Below are positions 13,911 through 17,575 of a stretch of 17,575 bases of DNA, in pieces; the first letter of the stretch is position 1; every line of letters begins with the position of its first letter. Both the position numbers and the translations under genes were made by a program. The stretch is from the NCBI GenBank assembly GCA_015711895.1, contig JACVJH010000039.1, positions 1-17,575 on the forward strand, read 5' to 3'. The notes below the pieces were generated by a model that did not search any database, was not told the DNA's origin, and saw only the letters and a list, made by a program, of their open reading frames with translations. The DNA is from Candidatus Solincola tengchongensis. Lineage in GTDB: Bacteria > Actinomycetota > Geothermincolia > Geothermincolales > RBG-13-55-18.

Positions 13911-14380
13911 CCCCGCTGAGTGCCGGTACGGTCCCTTCCGCACAGGGGGTTCCCGTTGCCGGAAAGAGCGGCGCGGGCGCGTGGCGGAGGTCCGGGCACT
14001 ACGCCTTCCCATACCCGGAATGGTGGGACACTGGGAGGACAGGGTGGGTTCGGGGAGGAAGTGCCGGGAAAGGAGAGGGAAAATATTTACGCGGGGGGCA
14101 CCACCGGGCGACCTCCGCGCCGCGCCCCCTCTTACCGGGGCCGGGAGTTGCCAGGGGACGGAGGCGGGTAGGTCGACCGGCTGAGATGCCGCCTCCGCAC
14201 ATGGGGAGGATGTGGAGAAGGAAGCGCGAGCACGGGGGTCGGTTCGCCTTGAAGCCCGGAAAGGCGGGGTGCTATAGTCCATTAGGGGCGCGGGAGGAAG
14301 GGAGCAGAGGACGTTCTGAACGCCGCGGAAGGCGGGAGTGGTCTTTTGCAGACCTGGACGGGGAAGCGAAGGAAGTGAGC
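13911..14380 (+). other. Long glmM upstream region with a 9-bp stem-loop
   Basis: No gene is supported in these 470 bases, although the glmM frame happens to stay open back to 13883. The clearest structure is CGGAGGCGG (14159-14167) with CCGCCTCCG (14189-14197), a perfect 9-bp inverted repeat whose 21-base loop holds the palindrome GGTCGACC (14171-14178). It has no T tail, so it is not an intrinsic terminator. After the predicted promoter, the leader contains GGTCT/AGACC (14340-14354). I saw no glmS-ribozyme core or known riboswitch consensus, but cannot run a covariance search. Confidence 0.4.
14249..14278 (+). promoter_or_regulatory. Probable promoter for glmM-glmS
   Basis: TTGAAG (14249-14254, 4 of 6) and TATAGT (14273-14278, 5 of 6) are separated by 18 bases. 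Transcription would start near 14285, leaving a leader of about 95 bases before glmM. The region lies well beyond the rpsI terminator, so an independent promoter is expected. The -10 box is good, the -35 and spacing fair. Confidence 0.55.
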
Positions 14381-15739
14381 ATGGGAAGTGAAAAGGGCGG
14401 TTGGCCCCGTCTCTTCGGGACCGACGGGGTGAGGGGAGAAGCCAATGTGGAGCTCACGCCCGAGCTGGCCATGCGACTGGGATGGGCGGCGGTGATGGTC
14501 CTGGCCGGGGAGAACCCCCGGCCCCGGCTTCTGCTGGGCAAGGACACCAGGCTCTCCGGGGACATGCTGGAAGGGGCCTTGGTGGCGGGCATATGCTCCG
14601 CGGGAGGCGATGTGGAACTCCTGGGGGTCATCCCTACACCGGCGGTGGCCCACCTCACCCGTACCAGGAAGGTCGACGCGGGCGTGGTCATCTCCGCCTC
14701 CCATAACCCGGCACGAGACAACGGCATAAAATTCTTCCACCGCGACGGCTATAAGCTCCCCGATGCCCTGGAGAGGGAGATGGAGCGCCTGGTGGCCGGG
14801 GTCGAAACTCAGGCCAAGCCGCGGGGGGATCAGGTGGGGTGTTGCCGGCCTGCGGTGGGGGCGGAGGAGGAATACCTGGAGCACCTCCTCTCCGTGGCCC
14901 AGCCCGACCTCTCCGGGATCAAGGTGGTGGTGGACTGCGCCCACGGAGCTTCCTACCGGGTGGCCCCGGAGCTCTTACGGCGCTTGGGCGCCCGGGTGAT
15001 CCCCCTGCACGTGGAGCCCGACGGGTTGAACATCAACCGGGAATGCGGCTCCACCCACTGCAAGGCACTGCAGAGAAAGGTGGTGGAGGAAGGTGCCCTT
15101 TTGGGGCTGGCCTTCGACGGGGACGCCGACCGGCTGATCGCCGTGGACGAGGAGGGGAAGCTGGCGGACGGGGACCACATCATGGCCATCTGCGCCGTGC
15201 GCATGAAGGAGGAGGGCACCCTCAGGGAGAACTCGGTGGTGGCCACGGTCATGTCCAACCTGGGGTTCCACCTGGCCATGCGGCGGGAAGGGATACGGGT
15301 CCACCAGACGGCGGTTGGCGACCGTTACGTGCTGGAAAAGATGCTCGAAGGGGGCTTCAACCTGGGAGGGGAGCAGTCGGGCCACATAATCTTCTTAGAC
15401 CATTCCACCACTGGGGACGGGCTGGTGACCGCCATCAAGCTCCTGGAGGCGGTGCGGGAATCGGGGGAAAAGCTCTCCTCCCTCTCCAAGCTGGTGGTTA
15501 AGGTCCCGCAGCTGCTGGTCAACGTGAGGGTCAGGGACAAGGAGAGCTGGAGCGAGAGGAAGACGCTGCTCTCCGCCCTGCGCGCCTGGGAGGAGCGTCT
15601 CGGGGACCGAGGAAGGGTGCTCCTGCGTCCCTCGGGCACGGAGCCGGTCCTGAGGGTGATGGTGGAGGCCGTGGACGGCGAGCTGGCGGAGAGGGCGGCC
15701 CGGGAGCTGGCCGCCCTGGTGGAGAGGGAGATGGGCTGA
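14381..15739 (+). CDS. glmM: Phosphoglucosamine mutase
   Basis: GlmM converts glucosamine-6-P to glucosamine-1-P, the second step to UDP-GlcNAc for peptidoglycan. The 452-residue product opens with the family tag RLFGTDGVRGEANVELTPE. It carries the phosphoserine loop ISASHNP (104-110, catalytic Ser107), the Mg site DGDADR (246-251), the GlmM-type sugar loop GEQSGHIIF (330-338) and the phosphate loop RPSGTEP (416-422). FGTDGVRG and GEQSGH separate it from the ManB-type mutase at 6828-8171. The frame is open for 166 codons upstream, but AAGGA (14369-14373), 7 bases before ATG 14381, and the family start choose this codon. glmS follows after a single base. Confidence 0.97.
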   Translation: MGSEKGGWPRLFGTDGVRGEANVELTPELAMRLGWAAVMVLAGENPRPRLLLGKDTRLSGDMLEGALVAGICSAGGDVELLGVIPTPAVAHLTRTRKVDAGVVISASHNPARDNGIKFFHRDGYKLPDALEREMERLVAGVETQAKPRGDQVGCCRPAVGAEEEYLEHLLSVAQPDLSGIKVVVDCAHGASYRVAPELLRRLGARVIPLHVEPDGLNINRECGSTHCKALQRKVVEEGALLGLAFDGDADRLIAVDEEGKLADGDHIMAICAVRMKEEGTLRENSVVATVMSNLGFHLAMRREGIRVHQTAVGDRYVLEKMLEGGFNLGGEQSGHIIFLDHSTTGDGLVTAIKLLEAVRESGEKLSSLSKLVVKVPQLLVNVRVRDKESWSERKTLLSALRAWEERLGDRGRVLLRPSGTEPVLRVMVEAVDGELAERAARELAALVEREMG

Positions 15740-15740
15740 G

Positions 15741-17567
15741 TTGTGCGGCATCGTGGGCTACACGGGACCCAGACCGGTCGCCGCCACCCTCTTCCATGGC
15801 CTGCGCCGCCTGGAATACCGTGGCTATGACTCCGCGGGGCTGGGGATACAGGAGGACGGCGGGATCAGGGTGATCAAGCGGAGGGGCAACCTGGATCACC
15901 TGGAGCCGCTCCTCGGGGACCTTCCGGGCGAGGGGGGGACAGGGATAGCCCATACCCGGTGGGCCACTCACGGCGTACCCTCCACGGAGAACGCCCACCC
16001 GCACCTGGACTGCCGGGGGCGCATAGCCGTGGTGCACAACGGCATCATCGAGAACTACCAGGAATTGGAAAGAGGGCTCACCTCCCGTGGGCATCGCTTT
16101 CGCTCCCGGACGGATACCGAGGTGCTCGTGCATTTGGTGGAGGAGAACTACCGCGGGGACCTCCTGGAGGCGGTTCGGGCCGCGATGCCGAAGATCCGGG
16201 GGACCTACGCCGCCGTCTTTCTGAGCGCCGATGAACCGGGAGTCCTTGTGGGCGCCCGTAAAGACAGTCCTCTCCTGCTCGGGCTGGGAGAGGGCGAGAA
16301 CTTCCTGGCCTCCGCAACCCTGGCCTTTCTGGACTTCACCCGTCGGGCGGTCTCCCTGGAGAACGGTGACCTTGTAAGGGTTACCGATGATGACTGGGTA
16401 ATACTGGATATCAACGGCGGGAGCGTGGAGAGGAAGGTCTTCGAGGTCCCCTTTGACGCCACGGCGGTGCAGAAGGGAGGTTACTCGGACTTCATGCTCA
16501 AGGAGATACATGAGCAGCCCCAGGCCTGGATGGACACCCTGCGGGGCAGGATGAGTCCCGGAAATAGGCTGCGCATCGAGGAGCTGGAGGAGGACCGCTT
16601 CGACCTCCGGGAGATCAACCGCATCATCTTCGTCTCTTGCGGGACCTCCTACCATGCCTCCCTCTTGGGGCGCTACGTCATGGAGGGGTGGATGGACATC
16701 CCCGTTGAGGTGGACATCTCTTCGGAGTTCTATTACCGTGCCCCCAAGCTCGACCCGCGCTGCCTGGTGGTGGCGGTCAGCCAGTCCGGGGAGACGGCGG
16801 ACACCATGAGCGCGGTGCGCTGGGCCAAGCGCTGCGGCGCGCCCACCCTGGCCGTGGTCAACGTGGTGGGGAGCATGATGGCCCGGGAGTCGGACGGCGT
16901 GCTCTACACCCATGCCGGGCCGGAGATAGGGGTAGCGGCCACCAAGACCTTCCTGGCCCAGGTGGCAGCGGTATATCTGCTGGGCCTTTACCTGGGGCAG
17001 GAGCGGGGGCTTCTGGAGCCCGAGTTCGTCAGGCACACCCTCCGGGAGCTTGAGGACCTCACGGGGCGCATAGAGGAGGTCCTGGGGGACACGGACACCG
17101 TGGAGCGCTGCGCCGACAAGTACTGCCGCTGCGAGGACTTTCTCTTCCTGGGGCGCAACATCAACTATCCCCTGGCCATGGAGGCGGCCCTGAAGCTCAA
17201 GGAGATTTCCTATATCCACGCCGAGGGATATCCGGCGGGAGAGATGAAGCACGGCCCCATCGCCCTCCTGCACCCCGGCTTTCCGGTGGTGGCCCTGATC
17301 CCCCGGGATTCGGTCTACGAGAAGATGAAGGGCAATGTGGAGGAGGTCCGGGCGCGACAGGCTCCGGTGATCGCCGTGGCCACGCAGGGCGATGCGGAGA
17401 TAAGGAGCTGCTGTGAGGAGGTCATCTACGTGCCGGAGGTCAAGCCGCAGTACTACCCGGTGGTCATGGCCCCGGCCCTGCAGCTCTTCGCCTATCATGT
17501 GGCCAAGATGCGGGGCTGCAACGTAGACCAGCCGCGAAACCTGGCCAAGACGGTGACCGTGGAGTGA
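15741..17567 (+). CDS. glmS: Glutamine:fructose-6-phosphate aminotransferase (TTG start)
   Basis: GlmS makes glucosamine-6-P from fructose-6-P and glutamine, feeding GlmM directly. The 608-residue protein (E. coli 609) has an N-terminal glutaminase domain with the nucleophile Cys2 (MCGIVGY), HTRWATHG (71-78) and HNGIIENY. Two SIS domains follow (SCGTSYHAS from 299, SQSGETADT from 347), and it ends with the conserved DQPRNLAKTVTVE. Cys must follow the initiator methionine, so TTG 15741 is the real start; it overlaps no other gene, lying one base after the glmM stop, with GAGAGGGAG at 15722-15730. Complete, ending 8 bases before the window edge. No upstream glmS ribozyme is visible, as expected for a promoter-distal position. 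Confidence 0.97.
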   Translation: MCGIVGYTGPRPVAATLFHGLRRLEYRGYDSAGLGIQEDGGIRVIKRRGNLDHLEPLLGDLPGEGGTGIAHTRWATHGVPSTENAHPHLDCRGRIAVVHNGIIENYQELERGLTSRGHRFRSRTDTEVLVHLVEENYRGDLLEAVRAAMPKIRGTYAAVFLSADEPGVLVGARKDSPLLLGLGEGENFLASATLAFLDFTRRAVSLENGDLVRVTDDDWVILDINGGSVERKVFEVPFDATAVQKGGYSDFMLKEIHEQPQAWMDTLRGRMSPGNRLRIEELEEDRFDLREINRIIFVSCGTSYHASLLGRYVMEGWMDIPVEVDISSEFYYRAPKLDPRCLVVAVSQSGETADTMSAVRWAKRCGAPTLAVVNVVGSMMARESDGVLYTHAGPEIGVAATKTFLAQVAAVYLLGLYLGQERGLLEPEFVRHTLRELEDLTGRIEEVLGDTDTVERCADKYCRCEDFLFLGRNINYPLAMEAALKLKEISYIHAEGYPAGEMKHGPIALLHPGFPVVALIPRDSVYEKMKGNVEEVRARQAPVIAVATQGDAEIRSCCEEVIYVPEVKPQYYPVVMAPALQLFAYHVAKMRGCNVDQPRNLAKTVTVE

Positions 17568-17575
17568 GCTTCCCG

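Noticed and set aside
13883..14380. 166-codon N-terminal extension of glmM
   Set aside because: Arg/Gly-rich and unlike GlmM; it contains the rpsI terminator and the promoter, and a proper ribosome site and family start lie at 14381.
14285..14380. glmS ribozyme in the glmM leader
   Set aside because: The conserved ribozyme core and cleavage-site context are not visible, and the cotranscribed gene directly downstream is glmM, not glmS.
15531..17498. 655-codon open frame on the minus strand across glmS
   Set aside because: Antisense shadow of glmS caused by high GC at third positions; low-complexity His/Gly/Pro-rich composition and no domain motifs.

Overview
The window looks like chromosomal DNA from a high-GC, Gram-positive-type bacterium, most likely a deep-branching member of the Actinomycetota. 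This rests on three observations. The gene order is the actinobacterial/firmicute S10-spc-alpha layout (secY-adk-map-infA-rpmJ-rpsM-rpsK-rpsD-rpoA-rplQ-truA, then rplM-rpsI-glmM-glmS). Adenylate kinase, L36 and S4 all carry cysteine zinc motifs. AGG, ATA and TTG start codons are used freely. The assignment to phylum is inference; no marker here settles genus or family.

Region by region. Bases 1-5104 hold the end of secY and the translation/transcription block, closed by a clear intrinsic terminator after rplQ. truA (5171-5935) follows a leader in which four GC-rich arms can pair in alternative ways. Bases 5943-8171 on the minus strand carry a phosphomannomutase/phosphoglucomutase gene and, 3 bases behind it, a lipoprotein gene. 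Divergently, 8449-10443 carries a bifunctional phosphoglucose/phosphomannose isomerase and a purine nucleoside phosphorylase gene interrupted by an in-frame TAG. Bases ~10480-12880 are a lower-GC island: a non-coding stretch with a possible membrane-protein remnant, a two-cluster ferredoxin that has lost one cluster cysteine, and an AprA/fumarate-reductase-like flavoprotein gene interrupted by an in-frame TAA and an in-frame TAG. At 12918 a near-consensus promoter starts rplM-rpsI, which end at a hairpin terminator. A 538-base gap with a further promoter leads to glmM-glmS, which run to the end of the window.

How the parts work together. The first and last blocks serve ribosome assembly, transcription and UDP-GlcNAc precursor supply (GlmS makes glucosamine-6-P, GlmM makes glucosamine-1-P). 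The middle block interconverts hexose phosphates (PGI/PMI with PGM/PMM) and once salvaged purine nucleosides. The ferredoxin-flavoprotein pair looks like an acquired electron-transfer module that is decaying. truA and rplM, neighbours in many Actinobacteria, are separated here by about 7 kb containing all of the accessory genes.

No intact new defence, mobile or RNA-guided system was seen. The points most worth following up are three nonsense codons and one lost cluster ligand within 3 kb (9889-12446), the systematic use of TTG starts behind strong Shine-Dalgarno sites, the attenuator-like rplQ-truA leader, and a 15-bp direct repeat ahead of the isomerase gene.
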